A model generated the notes under the pieces. It had not been told where the DNA came from and made no database searches. It saw nothing but the letters and a program-made list of their open reading frames with translations. A stretch of 64,000 nucleotides of DNA from Apophysomyces variabilis (lineage: Eukaryota > Mucoromycota > Mucoromycetes > Mucorales > Mucoraceae). Position 1 is the first letter of the stretch, and each line of letters begins with the position of its first letter. Position numbers and translations under genes: made by a program. Of the stretch, positions 9,009 through 20,669 are shown one piece after another. Where the stretch lies: NCBI GenBank assembly GCA_002749535.1, contig MZZL01000395.1, forward strand, positions 512,785-576,784, read 5' to 3'.

Positions 9009-11755
9009 AATGAGTAGCATCGCATGCTTCCTTTTCTTCCCAATGGCATTCTACTCTTTTATGCGACTGTGTATAGGTTTCCGTGCCCGAGTTCCATCAC
9101 AGGACTAGAGAGGAGGTGCCGTCGTAGTCGGCGAGCTTCTTGTGGGGAGGTGTATAGGTTTCCGTGTTCGAGTTCCATCACCTTTTCATTAGAGAACCAC
9201 GATTGCGGCATTGCTTTTTGGGATCAGATTGCTCAACACTTTCTCGTGGTTGATCCTGTTAATCAAATGTCTAACGTTTGAGAACCAAGATTGAGCTGTA
9301 TTAGAATAATGCTTGTAACTTTCTTCCAAATTCACGTTTCCTAGCCTATCTTTGAGAGGGCTTGATGGGGATGGGCCTCTGTCGATTGGGGTTAATTGGC
9401 CAATATAGTTAATAGATACTTGTCCGCGAAATAAAAAGACACTTTCGAATACAATTGGGACCATAATAGGAAGGGAACATATGGCGCAGTGTGACCCACA
9501 TAGGCTGCGGACGTTGAGGCCTATAGACAAAGTCTCGTCCATGGACTAGATGCCGTCAACTACACTTTGTTTGCTTCGGATGTATCGATCTAACCAGTTG
9601 CAAAAACCACAACAGTTACTGTGTGCTAAAGTCTTACATTCAGCAGCACTAAGGGGAAAATGGGGAAGACTGACTACAGTTGAGCAAGGCTTGAAATTAG
9701 ATCCCATGCTGACAATACTGAATTAAGCATTCATTCTAAACCTTGCTTGAAACATACAACTGAGCAAGTTTGCACTGGCGGTGTCAGTAGCACCCTTTGA
9801 AATCCGAAGACTCGACTGGGTTAATTGTCGCCTAATGATAACAGGATGTAAGTGTGGAAGGCGGAAGGTGGGGAATGTAAAATACCTGAATTGCGTGCCC
9901 CTGTTGTTTCCGGTATGTTCATACAGTGAAGCACATCGTTATTCTTCTGGGCACATGGATTATCTATTTCCCTTTGCATAAGATATGTTAATCATAAGTC
10001 AAGGGGAAACTTGCCTTGCACAAAGTACAGAATCAACTCTTTGATGAATGATGCTGACATGACTATATTGCTTGAAGGCAAACGGGGCGGTCCTGTTTTC
10101 TTTGAGAGAATACATCCCGGTTAAAGAGAGTTAAGGTGATGGGAAAAGAAGGGACGGCGTATATGCAGACCGTGATTGATAAAGACTTCTTTCATATGGC
10201 CGAGGGATCAAAACCAAAGCGAAAGGCATCAACCTTGTCGGAAAAAGAAATACAACTGCCAAGAAAGAAGAAAGACAATTACTATTTTTGTCATCTAGAA
10301 GAGTTTTCCGCAACCGCACGGTGGCAATGTAATGTCTTCGTCCATGCTCACTGATATAATGTTCATGCATATTTAAGTAGAGGAAGAAGCTTTTCTAGAC
10401 AGCGCTAACGCACAAAGAATTAGAGGATGCAGCAAATAAAAGAAGGAGTATCCTCATGTTATATCGGAGGATAAGCTTCACCATAATTATCGGCTTCTTC
10501 GACTTACGGATATTGATCCGATCGACTGTCACTTGATACGTACATGTTTCTGGTTTTCGTGCAAAATTCACTGAGTTCGCCGGACACAATCGGCTAGTAA
10601 TACGAGAATGGTCAGCTCCATGCATTGTGCGTGATATCTGGTGCATTGTAATGATGCAACATATACCATGGTTGAGAAAAGATTGCTAGAGCAAAAGAAA
10701 ATCTTGCTATTACGTGAAAATAATACTGTGACACACACAATGTGGTCTTTTTCGATTTTTAAGATTGTTCTGCTTTTTGCAGTAGATAGATTTTCCGGAA
10801 AATAAACGATAACATTCCGTTGCTAGACCGCAATTTTACACGTTATCCAACTTGACAATATTACTAGCAAAAACAAGGGTAAATTGACCTCACTATCAAT
10901 GACTTGGTGGATCTGTGTACTGACATCGTGGATTTAGCGCATGTCAGGACGTTTCCTGCTGTTTCATCGACGAAATAGTGCTTGCCCTCTTCACGTTCCG
11001 ACAAGAACTGCTCAGACCGATCAACTCCGTGCTTTAACGTTTAAGGACAACAGGTAACTAGATCCGTTAAACAGGATAATGGTAACTATTATCCAAGACA
11101 TATGACAACGAGATACCTGGTACACACCAGCTGAAAACGGCGAGTCCCGGCAAGCAGCGAATTTGACACATTTGAAATTTTGCCCCTTGGATGCGGAACT
11201 CCTCTCCATAGCTTTGGATGAGACTTTATGCACGTTGAAACAAGTAAGAACTCATGTAACGCCATGACCTAGATATGGATGTATTTCTACGGACTTCCGA
11301 TGATACATAGTTTATCCTTCCCGCGGGGTGGGAACCTTCATAGATCCACTGCAATGTTGGAAAGCAGCTTAATGAGATCTCCAATTTCTTAGTGCGCACA
11401 AAAGCACTTTGAATAATCTCTGCACATATGGAATGGTTAAGAAATAATATATTCCATGAAAGGTCCTTTATCCGATTGAAGCGTTCGAACCATTAGTTGT
11501 GTACATACATACTGAATATGCTGAGTATGCAAATGATATTGCCAGTTCGGTTACTCAACATTTTTTATTACATCGTTGAACAGAGTTGTTGTCAGATGAA
11601 AAAAGAAAGAGAGCACACAGAGCAAGTCAAAGCGACAAGTACCAATTCTAAATCGGGATATGGACAAGGAGTAAAGAAATTCGGCCCAGCCGTTACAAAT
11701 TCTTTGATAAATTTTACCTTGGATTGGTTACCGAAAGTTATATCTCTTCTTATCT
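9009..11755. other. Intergenic region without a recognisable gene
   Basis: No ORF here has family resemblance or splice-joined support. A 31-bp direct repeat (TGTATAGGTTTCCGTGYYCGAGTTCCATCAC type) occurs at about 9070 and again at about 9151, just outside the transposon end. A lysine-rich 72-codon ORF at 10136-10354 has no recognisable domain. Confidence 0.5.
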
Positions 11756-12937
11756 CTAGTTGCTAGTGGCATTACTGCTAGTGGAATTGTTGCCATGAAT
11801 GAGCGTCATAGTGCTATTGTATCCAGGCTTCAGCCATACTTGGTTGGCGTATAGGTTCCTCTGGCTGTATTTGATACTTTTGCCAGACTTTACACCGATC
11901 TTCACGAGTGATTTGTATGTCTTATTGAGTGTGTGTGCCAAATGCTTAGCCCACTTAAAATTGTGCGCACTCTTGGAAGTGATTTGCAAAGTAATATTCA
12001 CTGCATTCTGGCCATTTCCGTCGCCTGCTGTTACACGAAAGTTTACCTTGTCACCAATTTTAGGCACAATACCACCACCCTGTTGCAGATAAGGTTTCTC
12101 GTCCACCCATTGTCTGGTTGGCTTGTGGCCTTTGTCGTCATGGTCGTTGACAGGTTGCTTTGTTGGCTGCGCACCAGTCGCTTGCTTAATGGTCACATCG
12201 GCACAGTTGTAGAACCCTTCGTGTCCAGGATCATTACGTTGCCAGTAGGCATAAATGATGGCATCCCCGCTACGGTTGGCCGGAATAGGTACATCGAGAT
12301 AATAGAATGCTGTCACTTCGGAGATCAGCCCTTTGCCATTTGCAGGAATTGGTTTGGGTGCTGGTTTTTGGTACACTTGATCCAGATCAGCCCACGTTAA
12401 TGGCTTGCTCGGATCATAAGACGGCTTTGTGAGATAGATATGCATAACAGCAGGGTTGTGTGAGCGTGTAAGCTCCCAACGCAGCTGGAACGTTCCATTC
12501 TTGGGTTGGATCACGGTCTTTCTCCACCCTTTATTTTGAGGTATGTCCACTCCTCTCTTCCTATTGTCACCACCAGAACACATGAGACCGTCGGGTACGG
12601 CTTTCTTTACGGTAGCTATGTCGCTAGGATTGGTGGGATTTGCTGAGAATTCGTTCCATTGCTGAAATGGGTAATAGCTTTTGCCAGCGTCAACGTAAGC
12701 ATTTCTGCAGCCTTCGTTTGGTATCTTGGAACCGTCTGCAGGCCAGTAGTAGCCACCATCAATACGACATCCATACTGTCTTGCAAGTGGAAAGCCAAGA
12801 GCACCATGAGCAGAAACTTCCTGTATCGGTAGAAGCAGAAAAGTGATCGTGCTGATCAACAAAAAACTTCGAAAGAATCCTGTCTTTTCATAGCATCGCC
12901 ACGCATTTTCTATTGTCCTGTTGGAACTTGATTTCAT
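11756..12937 (-). CDS. Secreted AA10 lytic polysaccharide monooxygenase with GbpA-domain-2-like module (paralogue 1)
   Basis: The product is 393 aa. The chosen start (MKSSSN...) matches the paralogues and lies ~72 bp from a TATA box; the longer upstream frame overlaps the promoter. Residues 1-43 form a signal peptide ending in VSA, so the mature protein starts with His44 (HGALGFPLARQYGC). His44 and His160 (TRSHNPA) would form the copper histidine brace, and the GFYNCADV stretch carries the axial aromatic. AA10 enzymes oxidatively cleave chitin or cellulose; the fold here is closest to the GbpA/spindle-protein group, which is chitin-active. A Lys/Asp-rich linker leads to a second domain (~285-390; IGDKVNF...LAHTLNKTYKSLVKIGV...NQVWLKPGY) resembling GbpA domain 2. 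The gene has no intron. Activity is inferred. Confidence 0.88.
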   Translation of the reverse strand: MKSSSNRTIENAWRCYEKTGFFRSFLLISTITFLLLPIQEVSAHGALGFPLARQYGCRIDGGYYWPADGSKIPNEGCRNAYVDAGKSYYPFQQWNEFSANPTNPSDIATVKKAVPDGLMCSGGDNRKRGVDIPQNKGWRKTVIQPKNGTFQLRWELTRSHNPAVMHIYLTKPSYDPSKPLTWADLDQVYQKPAPKPIPANGKGLISEVTAFYYLDVPIPANRSGDAIIYAYWQRNDPGHEGFYNCADVTIKQATGAQPTKQPVNDHDDKGHKPTRQWVDEKPYLQQGGGIVPKIGDKVNFRVTAGDGNGQNAVNITLQITSKSAHNFKWAKHLAHTLNKTYKSLVKIGVKSGKSIKYSQRNLYANQVWLKPGYNSTMTLIHGNNSTSSNATSN

Positions 12938-13006
12938 ATTGTGTCTTTGACTGCGTACGTTGTTTTTCGAATGAAGAGATAGTTGACAACATAAAAAGCG
13001 TTGGGC

Positions 13007-13016
13007 ATATATACTA
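13007..13016 (-). promoter_or_regulatory. TATA box of LPMO paralogue 1
   Basis: ATATATACT lies ~72 bp upstream of the chosen ATG. The same TATATATAC core with a following ATCC on the + strand recurs before the other paralogues. Confidence 0.6.
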
Positions 13017-13029
13017 TCCATTGGCAAAA

Positions 13030-14724
13030 ACGTTGAACAAACCGTAAAAGGGAATCAACGGGAAATAATGTCACATTTAATAACCACAATATTATGATGA
13101 CAATTCCATTCATTGTGCTGCGAACATGCTCTTTAATAGCCCCTAATTCTTGACAACGTAAGATTTAAGCTGTACATTAAACAATGGTCAAAGTAAACAA
13201 TGACATGACTTCTTGATCTCGTAAACTTGCAACCATATTCGCGAATTCAAAAAAAACTGCAATGGGGTTACTGCAAGTTGATGATCGTATACAAAGGCTA
13301 AGACTCTATACTCCTTGCAGGAAAGACCCGAGAATGGTGTTAGCCAATAGAGTACAATTGAGCTTGTAACCATACAGTGGCCAGTGCAACAAACGGTTTA
13401 ATAACTTCCATAATATGTCAACTGTGCCGTGATCATTCTATACCAAGAATAGAAAATTTTACCTAAAGTCGCATTTATAACGGCTCCAATGCTAAATCTT
13501 TTTTATGTCACAAACGAATTAAGCATGCAAGTATAAACTGTCCGACAAATGTAGTTAACGGTGGTCTGTATTAATCTGATTTTCTCCTGCACACAGATCC
13601 ATGGCCAGGAAACTGAAAAGAGACATAGACGAAAAACAAAATGCCACAAGCATACAAGCATACAAGCACACACGCACCTGTGCTAGTAAGATGTGTCAAT
13701 CTCATTTGATGCTTGCAAAAGTCTTGTTTGCCAAGAGTCCTTAATGGGGAACAAATGAATTTCTTTCCATAAAGTAAATACGGTGCACAAGGACAATAGG
13801 TCGGTGACTAGAAAATAAAATAGCACCGAGCATCATAATCCATACAACAAAAGGTTGGATCATGCAAACGTTTTACCGAATGTTTATATAATATGCATCT
13901 TATCAATTCTTCGCAGTATTGTATCCTTTAAATCAACATTCGGATGGCATACCAAGTAATAGAACCCTTTCATGTATTGATATGGCAATAAGGTAATTAA
14001 CGCCATTGGTTGCACGAGAACCAGATGGTGAACCTCATCTGTGTCGTACAGGAACCTCATGTTATTTGCCAGACGGCAAGCCTCACTGATTAACTCTTCT
14101 TCCATCCTTGCTTTTTTCCAGGGCCTCTACCTTTATGTCTTGGCAAAGGACGTCTGGAAATCCCTAGCTCTCAAGACTACGATTACCGCATTCAGAAACT
14201 CACGCAAGTTAAGTGGATGTTACAAGGATTTCAGCAAGCATAACTCTTATCTTCGTTATACACATGATGAACTGTGGATAGTGTTATTTACGCATTCTTC
14301 TTTCAACAATTATTTTTTAACATTTTATAAGCAAATCTTGGATTGCGTTGTGAATAAGTCCACCAGAAAAATGGTTTTCAGCGGCTGTATAAAGATGCGT
14401 ACGAAATGGTGAACTACGTTGTTGAACATAGGCTTTCTGCTGGCAAATTGATCGAAACTTACTGCGTATTACCAAAATAATAAGTTTAGAAAACAAATTT
14501 TACCTGCAAGAAACCATGCGATGCAATTCTGTCAATAGGTGCGACAAGATAGGGGTGTTATTAATGGAACCCAAATAACCTATACTTTAACAAGCCGAAA
14601 GCATAAGTTTCCATATTATTGCTCTTACACTCAATCAACCAATTCGTATTTATTGCGAATAGAATAAAAAAAGCTAGAAAGAAAACGAAAATGAACAACA
14701 AAAATCATAATGGTAGAAGAGAAG
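13030..14724. other. Intergenic region between LPMO paralogues 1 and 2
   Basis: No supported gene. It contains a segment at 13981-14041 conserved about 1 kb upstream of three LPMO paralogues (see the separate entry). Confidence 0.5.
13981..14041. promoter_or_regulatory. Conserved upstream segment of LPMO cluster, copy 1
   Basis: Contains GGCAATAA, then ATTGGTTGCACGAGAACCAGATGG and ACCTCATCTG. Related segments occur at 16925-16996 (with its mirror copy at 24117-24188) and 40053-40113. All lie 0.95-1.05 kb upstream of an LPMO start. It could be a regulatory site or just a relic of segmental duplication. Confidence 0.4.
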
Positions 14725-14797
14725 TCTCGGTCCCGCCGAAACGATGATGACCATAAGTAACCGCATGAAAGAGCTGCTACCCTTGCTTCTCATTTGT

Positions 14798-15973
14798 TCA
14801 GTTGCTGCCCTTGATGAGGGTCATGGTGCTGCTGTATCCAGACTTGAGCCACACCTGGTTCTCGTATGTATCCCAGTGATGGTACTTGATGCTCTTGCCC
14901 GACTGCACACCAATCTTCACCTGAGTCTTGTATTTCTTGTTCAAGGTGTTTGCCAATTCTCTAGACCATCGGAAGCCACGGACATTCTTAGCAGTAATGG
15001 GAAGAGTAACATCCACCACGGTTTGACCCCCATTCTTGCCAGCTGTTACTGTGAAGCGCACCTTGTCACCGACCTTTGGCGTAATACCGCGTTGCAAATA
15101 TGTCTTTTCATCGACCCATCGGTTGCTTGGCTTGTGCTCAGGTTTGTCCTCTGGCTTCTGTTTATCATCATCGTCTTTGTTGCCAGGCTGCTTGTCAGGT
15201 GTTGTAGCCTCACCGGCTTGCTTGATTGTCACGTCGGCACAGTTGAAGAAACCTTCATGTCCAGAATCAATGCGTTGCCACCAGCCATAGATGATCGCGT
15301 CGCCCGTACGGTTAGCAGGGATAGGTACGTCGAGATAATAGAACGAACTGATGCCAGATAAAAGCCCTTTGCCATTGGGAGACACCGCATTAGGAGTGGT
15401 TTCGTCATAGATCATGTCCAGATCGGCCCATCGCAAGGGTTTACTGGGGTTGTAGGATGGCTTGGTAATGAAAATCTTCATGGTCGAAGGGTTATGCGAT
15501 CGGGTGTTCTCCCAGCGCAGCTGGAACTTGCCATTCTTCGGTTCGATCACAGTCTTTCTCCAGCCCCGGTTTTGAGGGATATCCAGCCCTCGTTTCTTCT
15601 TGTCACCGCCAGCGCAGAGAAGACCATCGGGAACAGCTCTCATAACAGAATCCATGTTGTCAGGATTGGATGGATTCGCCGAAACTTCGTTCCACTGATT
15701 AAACGGATAATAGTTCTTGCCAGCATCAAGATACGCATTGCGACAACCTTCGTTTGGCATTTTCGAACCATCTTCCGGCCAGTAGTAGCCGCCATCAATA
15801 CGACAGCCGTATTGTCTTGCAAGTGGGAAACCAAGAGCACCATGAGCGGACACCTCCTGGACCGGCAGGAGAAGAAAACTGATCGCGCTGATCAAAGAAA
15901 GTCCTCGGAAAAAGCTTGCCTTTCCGATTCCTTGCCACGAATTGCCACTGTTGCTGTTAGTGTTCGACTTCAT
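14798..15973 (-). CDS. Secreted AA10 LPMO with GbpA-domain-2-like module (paralogue 2)
   Basis: The 391-aa protein starts at MKSNTNSN, 68 bp downstream of a TATATATACC box. The signal peptide is residues 1-43 (hydrophobic core LISAISFLLLP, ending VSA) and the mature N-terminus is His44. The copper brace is His44 plus His160 (TRSHNPS), with GFFNCADV near the axial site. Four conserved cysteines lie in the catalytic domain. The linker (about 255-285) is strongly charged (DDDDKQKPEDKPEHKP). The C-terminal module (~285-391) matches GbpA domain 2 in its VGDKVRF and LANTLNKKYKTQVKIGV blocks; no CBM5/12-type chitin-binding domain follows. The protein is identical to paralogue 3 on the opposite arm. 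The uninterrupted gene and GbpA-like layout are compatible with bacterial ancestry, which needs a phylogeny. Confidence 0.9.
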   Translation of the reverse strand: MKSNTNSNSGNSWQGIGKASFFRGLSLISAISFLLLPVQEVSAHGALGFPLARQYGCRIDGGYYWPEDGSKMPNEGCRNAYLDAGKNYYPFNQWNEVSANPSNPDNMDSVMRAVPDGLLCAGGDKKKRGLDIPQNRGWRKTVIEPKNGKFQLRWENTRSHNPSTMKIFITKPSYNPSKPLRWADLDMIYDETTPNAVSPNGKGLLSGISSFYYLDVPIPANRTGDAIIYGWWQRIDSGHEGFFNCADVTIKQAGEATTPDKQPGNKDDDDKQKPEDKPEHKPSNRWVDEKTYLQRGITPKVGDKVRFTVTAGKNGGQTVVDVTLPITAKNVRGFRWSRELANTLNKKYKTQVKIGVQSGKSIKYHHWDTYENQVWLKSGYSSTMTLIKGSN

Positions 15974-16040
15974 GGTTTGTCTTGAATTGTGTGCGTTTGC
16001 TTTGGTATGAAGAACATCTTGGAGACGCAAAACCGCAAGG

Positions 16041-16050
16041 TATATATACC
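16041..16050 (-). promoter_or_regulatory. TATA box of LPMO paralogue 2
   Basis: TATATATACC lies 68 bp upstream of the ATG at 15973 and is flanked by ATCCATGG on the + strand, as in the other paralogues. Confidence 0.6.
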
Positions 16051-16924
16051 ATCCATGGAGACCAGGTTGCACAAACTGTAATAGGTAATTCACGAGGAAG
16101 AACAAAATGACAGTTAAACAGTTAATGAATAAGCTATTGCTCTAGGAAAATTCCGTCCATTGTGTGTTAATTGTCCCTCTATTTCCATGTGTAACACTGA
16201 CACGTTCCCTGGAATAGCCGAAGACAAGGTTAGGATTGTGTTAATTGAGATGGTTAAGGTTAACAACGCTGAAGCTTCATCGACCGATGGAAAATGGATA
16301 CTTACGCTACTAGACCCAATCAACAAGATGAGATTCTATATCATACGCAAATAGCAATCATACGAGCCAATGATCTAGCGTCTATACATGGTATGACCAA
16401 TGTAGGCAAAATATAAACTTTTTCTTAAGGAATACAACGTTTCCGCCCGAAAATCTAAGGTGATATCGTCCAAAGACAAATTTATTTTTACGGTATGGTG
16501 CAGCAATGACAATAGCTTAATTAGGGAAATTGACAAACAGAAGAGGGTGTAATGACTATAATCGGGAAAGGGAAGGCAAGATCAGCAACAAGGTTTCGTA
16601 AGCAACCCAGACACGGAGAAAAATACCATTTACAGACGGACGCTACCCATAAGGCTCGCACGTATCCGATCATCATAAACAACATTTTGACGGAGTTTGC
16701 AATAGAGAGAGAAACTGGACCCGTTTCTTACCAAAGACATTGTCCGGTCTACAAGACGTATGGATCAGGCCTTTGTGCAATTGGCATCTTAGTTATTAGC
16801 TCGATTAAGAAAAAACCGTGCGAATAGCTTATACAATGTATGGTTTTATGAACTGTCAATCTACTAAAGCTATATGAATTGCCGCAAATTTTCAGTTTAT
16901 TGTAATGGATAAGGGTGGACCCTT

Positions 16925-16996
16925 ACAGGCAATAAATGGGGATTGATAGAAATGCTCATTGGTAACACCACGACCAGATGGCAAACCTTATCTGAG
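16925..16996. promoter_or_regulatory. Conserved upstream segment of LPMO cluster, copy 2
   Basis: GGCAATAA is followed ~30 bp later by TTGGTAACACCACGACCAG, ATGGCAAACCT and TATCTG. It lies ~0.95 kb upstream of the LPMO 2 start and is aligned with the segments at 13981 and 40053. The mirror copy is at 24117-24188. Confidence 0.4.
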
Positions 16997-17667
16997 TTTG
17001 AGAGCAATCCCCGGGTCTGAACTCAGGCAATTCCTGCGTTGTCGCTAGGCAAACGACCTTTTCTTCAAAAGATGGACGCATGTATACAGTGAGAAATGCA
17101 GGTAGAATATCTGTGCCTAAGGAACATGAGCTATCCGATATGAACGCTACTCTAAAACACTGCTAATAAACACTTGCAGAACATTGGCGGCTATCGAATT
17201 CTCAGAAAATACCCAATTCATTTCATTGCAATTATGAGCTGAGTACGTCTTGTGGCAATGAGATTCCCAGAATATTCTTTCTTTCTCCTTTCCCTTGTGC
17301 ACCGTCCCAAATGGCGTTCACGGTATCGATAACTCTTATCTGAGTCGGATGCAGGGCGGTCACATTTCGGGTTTGGTTCGACCACAGCTTGAAGAAGAAC
17401 GGCTAGTCCGCGGTCAGACAATCTGTTGGCCAAAGCTATCATTGCCTGTGTCGTTTTTGAGCTTATCGTAAGAAGATCGGATGGATGAATGCGTCTCACA
17501 AAAACAATAATTATGTTACTGCGAATAAACCTATAAATTGGATTTCCGAAACGACTAGATTGCTATGGTAACCCGATTTTCGATAGTAATGCACCCAAAA
17601 CTAACGCCTTTAGTTACTGCGTAACTTACGCGAAATAAATGTTCAGCAGCGCAAATAGACGCTATGC

Positions 17668-19965
17668 ATGAGCGCGACATATTACGAAAGAAACGTTCAA
17701 ATTAAGCTGAGGCTTAAAAATGAAAAAAATATGCCGATTTTGAACCTCCGCAGACTGCGGACAAAAAGGAACAGCATTCTCTTTCACTTCGCCAGAACGA
17801 TGACACACTATTTTCAGCACACATCTCCAAAGGAATGGTCACTCGCTGACGCGTTCAAAGCTTATAAAAGGGATTTCCCGGAAGTTGACGTTAACGAAAA
17901 GATTATTCGCGAACTAATCTCAATCAAACAAAACACGAAGCTCAAGCTGAAACGTGACATGGCCGAAAAGCTCCTTAAGGAAATGAATGTAAGGGTGTTT
18001 ACACTCAGGATGACATTCAGTTAGAAGAACTCTAACGATTCGAAATTATTGCAGAAATTGAAAGATAATAACAATGGCACCTCATTCTATATAAAAGAAC
18101 TTCATAACAACAATAATGGCCAGCAAGTATTTGGCACTGTCGAAGGCAATATGGTTTCTGGAAATCCAACTGATGCTCAAGGACAGACGCCACGATCAGT
18201 AAAGCGTGCCAGAAATGGGTAAATATCAAGCAAATTCGGTTTCTGTCTTACATACTATTTGATATACTCGATTCAGGAAAGCTAATACAAAATGTTCCTC
18301 CAGTGACGAGATCGATCAGCTGTTCAACCCTGATGCAAGCAACAACGATCATTGGGTAATCAGATATTGTTAATTCCTTGTACAAGTATCCATGTACACG
18401 CCGACTGACTCTAGGAGAGGTGTTGTTGCTATGATACAGGACTTATTGAAATCTGAGGAAACAACGTTGATCTTGCCGGAAGTGCCAGCTGCTCTACATG
18501 ACATTGAATCTGTCGATCTGGGTCGACCGCCAGAACTTTCCTACATGGTCGGTACCACAGATATTGCGGCTCTTTTTTACCGATACAAGATCAAGGCGAA
18601 AGAAGTCATGATCAAGCGAAGAATGTTTCAAGAATCCGATTTACATGAACTCCTGTAAGTTTTCCCGGTCAGCTGTGCGTTGATATGCACTAATCATTGA
18701 TGCTAACAATTATTCTTTATTCTTTTAGGGCGTTAACCCATGTTTTGTTACTGAAATCTTGGGAATACTCACCTTGCATGCTTGAGGTCTTTGATATTGG
18801 CGATCTTAACAAGACCATATTGCAAATTCGTAAAATCTTTTGCAAAACCGAAGCCAAGTTTGATAAAGAGATCGCGGAAAGTTTGAAAACTAAACTGGAA
18901 GTAAGAGATCATTGATCCTGGCATAGCTTTATATAACCATTCTAGCGACCAACAATTCTCAATGCAATTGTAGGGGTTGCTTACATTGACTAGGTCGATT
19001 GACGACATAGCGGATGATGTCAATGATTTGGCCAGGATCGCAAGGAAGAGAGGTCACTGTAAGGAGGCTCGGATTCTTCGCGCCGTAAGAAACATGTATA
19101 ATCGAGTAATTGGCGATTAGAATTACTTGTACTAATTTGTTCTTTTTCGATTCAGCATTGAAACCTATCCCACTGCCGGCATGATTGATGACGTGCCTGA
19201 AATGGATCTTATAACGTCTTTTCTCGGACCATTTCTCACGCCCATTTTTTCATCAAGTTCCAGGATGAGATGGTAAAAGCGAAGAGAGAGGGAGAGAGAA
19301 AGAATCATTCGAGTATAGATAAAAATTATCTACTAAAGTACATTTTTTATTACTAGGCCAAATGCGAAAATGGATAGTCTTGGTATCTTTGGTCGTTCCA
19401 CATCATGTCGGCCTGACTGTATCGTTTCAGAGCTAGTTGGTGTAAAGTGTACTTATTCGCGAGTCTTTGGTGAAGTCAAACCAGCAGACAAGGCGAACGA
19501 AAACTTTCTGCTTGCCAAGGATTTGTTACGACTCGGAGTATTTGGGAAGGATTGCATCGACGCAAACTACATGGAAGGAGTGTTGTTATATCAGGCTGTA
19601 GGTAAGCGTTTGATATGAATAGTTAATGCTCTTCCTCATCTGTGTTGCATATTGGCGATTATTACGGAACGATGACAGGGCATACCATCACATTTTACGG
19701 AATTGCGTTGGTATCAGATGGTGTATACGCGATGATAGAAATCGAAAAAGTCCATATACCGAAGTCGGTTAAAGAGCTGCAAACTCTGTACTCGTCGTTG
19801 GATAGCCTCAAGAGCGTTGCTGAAGCCTTCGAAAATTGCATGCCGTCAAAACACCCCGAGTATAAAAAGGATTTGCGGAGAGATACCCTAGATACCCCAC
19901 ACTTCCAAAACATCATCAACTCGACGCGCGAAAAGAAGCGAGGCGCCTATGTGACCTTCCTGTAG
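17668..19965 (+). CDS. PD-(D/E)XK nuclease-like protein, nine exons
   Basis: Joined exons 17668-17988, 18055-18218, 18277-18355, 18440-18654, 18729-18900, 18974-19095, 19156-19272, 19357-19601 and 19679-19965 keep one frame of 573 aa. All junctions are GT...AG. The C-terminal part carries a restriction-fold signature with D417 (RPDCIV), then E436 and K438 (FGEVKP), i.e. D-x18-E-x-K. It is followed by a helix-rich segment (LAKDLLRLGVFGKDCID) and GHTITFYGIALVSDG. I recall this as a large family of uncharacterised proteins in mucoralean and related fungi; the N-terminal half is helical and unassigned. Function is unknown: a DNA nuclease or a repurposed nuclease fold. It sits alone with a satellite array between the two LPMO inverted arms. 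Confidence 0.75.
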
Positions 19966-20640
19966 ACTAGTTATCTGTGTAGTATGATTATTTTGTATGC
20001 TTAGTTCTATCATACTTGAAGTCAAAGAATATGACTGACCCATATCCTGCCTTCCATAAAATTGCATAAAGTCAAGTACATGCATTATATGATGCGACTC
20101 TACCTGTCATGAAAAGTTCATGGAAGTTCTCGCAGGGTTTGTCCTACTACATATTCGCAATAACCAGCCATGTTTTTATTCTACGCGGAGTATAACATAC
20201 ACCAACTATTATCATTCAACAACTACCACGGCTAGTGTGGAAGTTTTTCGCGCGATTATCCTCCAAGGCGATCTATAATAATATTGCGCGGTATATCCGC
20301 CACATACATTGGCCGCGTCTTGCGCTGGAAAACAATCACAGCAAGCATGATGCGTGTCCTCACGGTTGTTTATGCTCACGTATCCATCTAAACTGAATGT
20401 AGGTCAGCCGACATTTGGACACAGCAAAACTAAGTCTTGGTGGATACACTTACTAGCGTTGTGCGCCAACAGTAGATCGTTTTCGTGTTTCCAAACGTTC
20501 CGGAAAACAGACAAACCTGTACTTTTTGTTCAAACTTTATTCCAAGCATTGTATAAGAGGAATTTTCAGAAACATTCACCTTGAGTGAGACGGATCCGCC
20601 TGCCGCCAAACTTGAACCCAAGTAAAACCCAGGATACAGG
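19966..20640. other. Intergenic region before satellite array
   Basis: No gene recognised. It contains the axis of the LPMO inverted repeat (about 20556), but no palindrome was noticed at the axis itself. Confidence 0.5.
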
Positions 20641-20669
20641 CTTGAACAGATAGCTGTCCACATACCCTG

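Larger units (their letters stand above)
14725..17471 (+). repeat. Left arm of 2747-bp inverted repeat carrying LPMO paralogue 2
   Basis: Position x pairs with 41113-x on the right arm (23642-26388). Only isolated differences were seen (for example C/T at 14741). Similarity stops sharply at 14725/26388 and 17471/23642. The arm holds the whole LPMO gene, its promoter, the conserved upstream segment and ~470 bp beyond. Confidence 0.92.

Noticed and set aside
9151..9181. tRNA or SINE B-box resemblance (GTTCGAGTTCC)
   Set aside because: No T-stem pairing, no A box at the right distance and no cloverleaf could be drawn.
14744..15361. 205-codon ORF antisense to LPMO 2 (mirrored at 25752-26372)
   Set aside because: Shadow of the LPMO reading frame; present in both arms only because the arms are identical.
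17218..17499. 93-codon ORF repeated at 23620-23895
   Set aside because: It spans the inner breakpoint of the inverted repeat, so the two copies differ at their starts; no domain or start context supports a gene.
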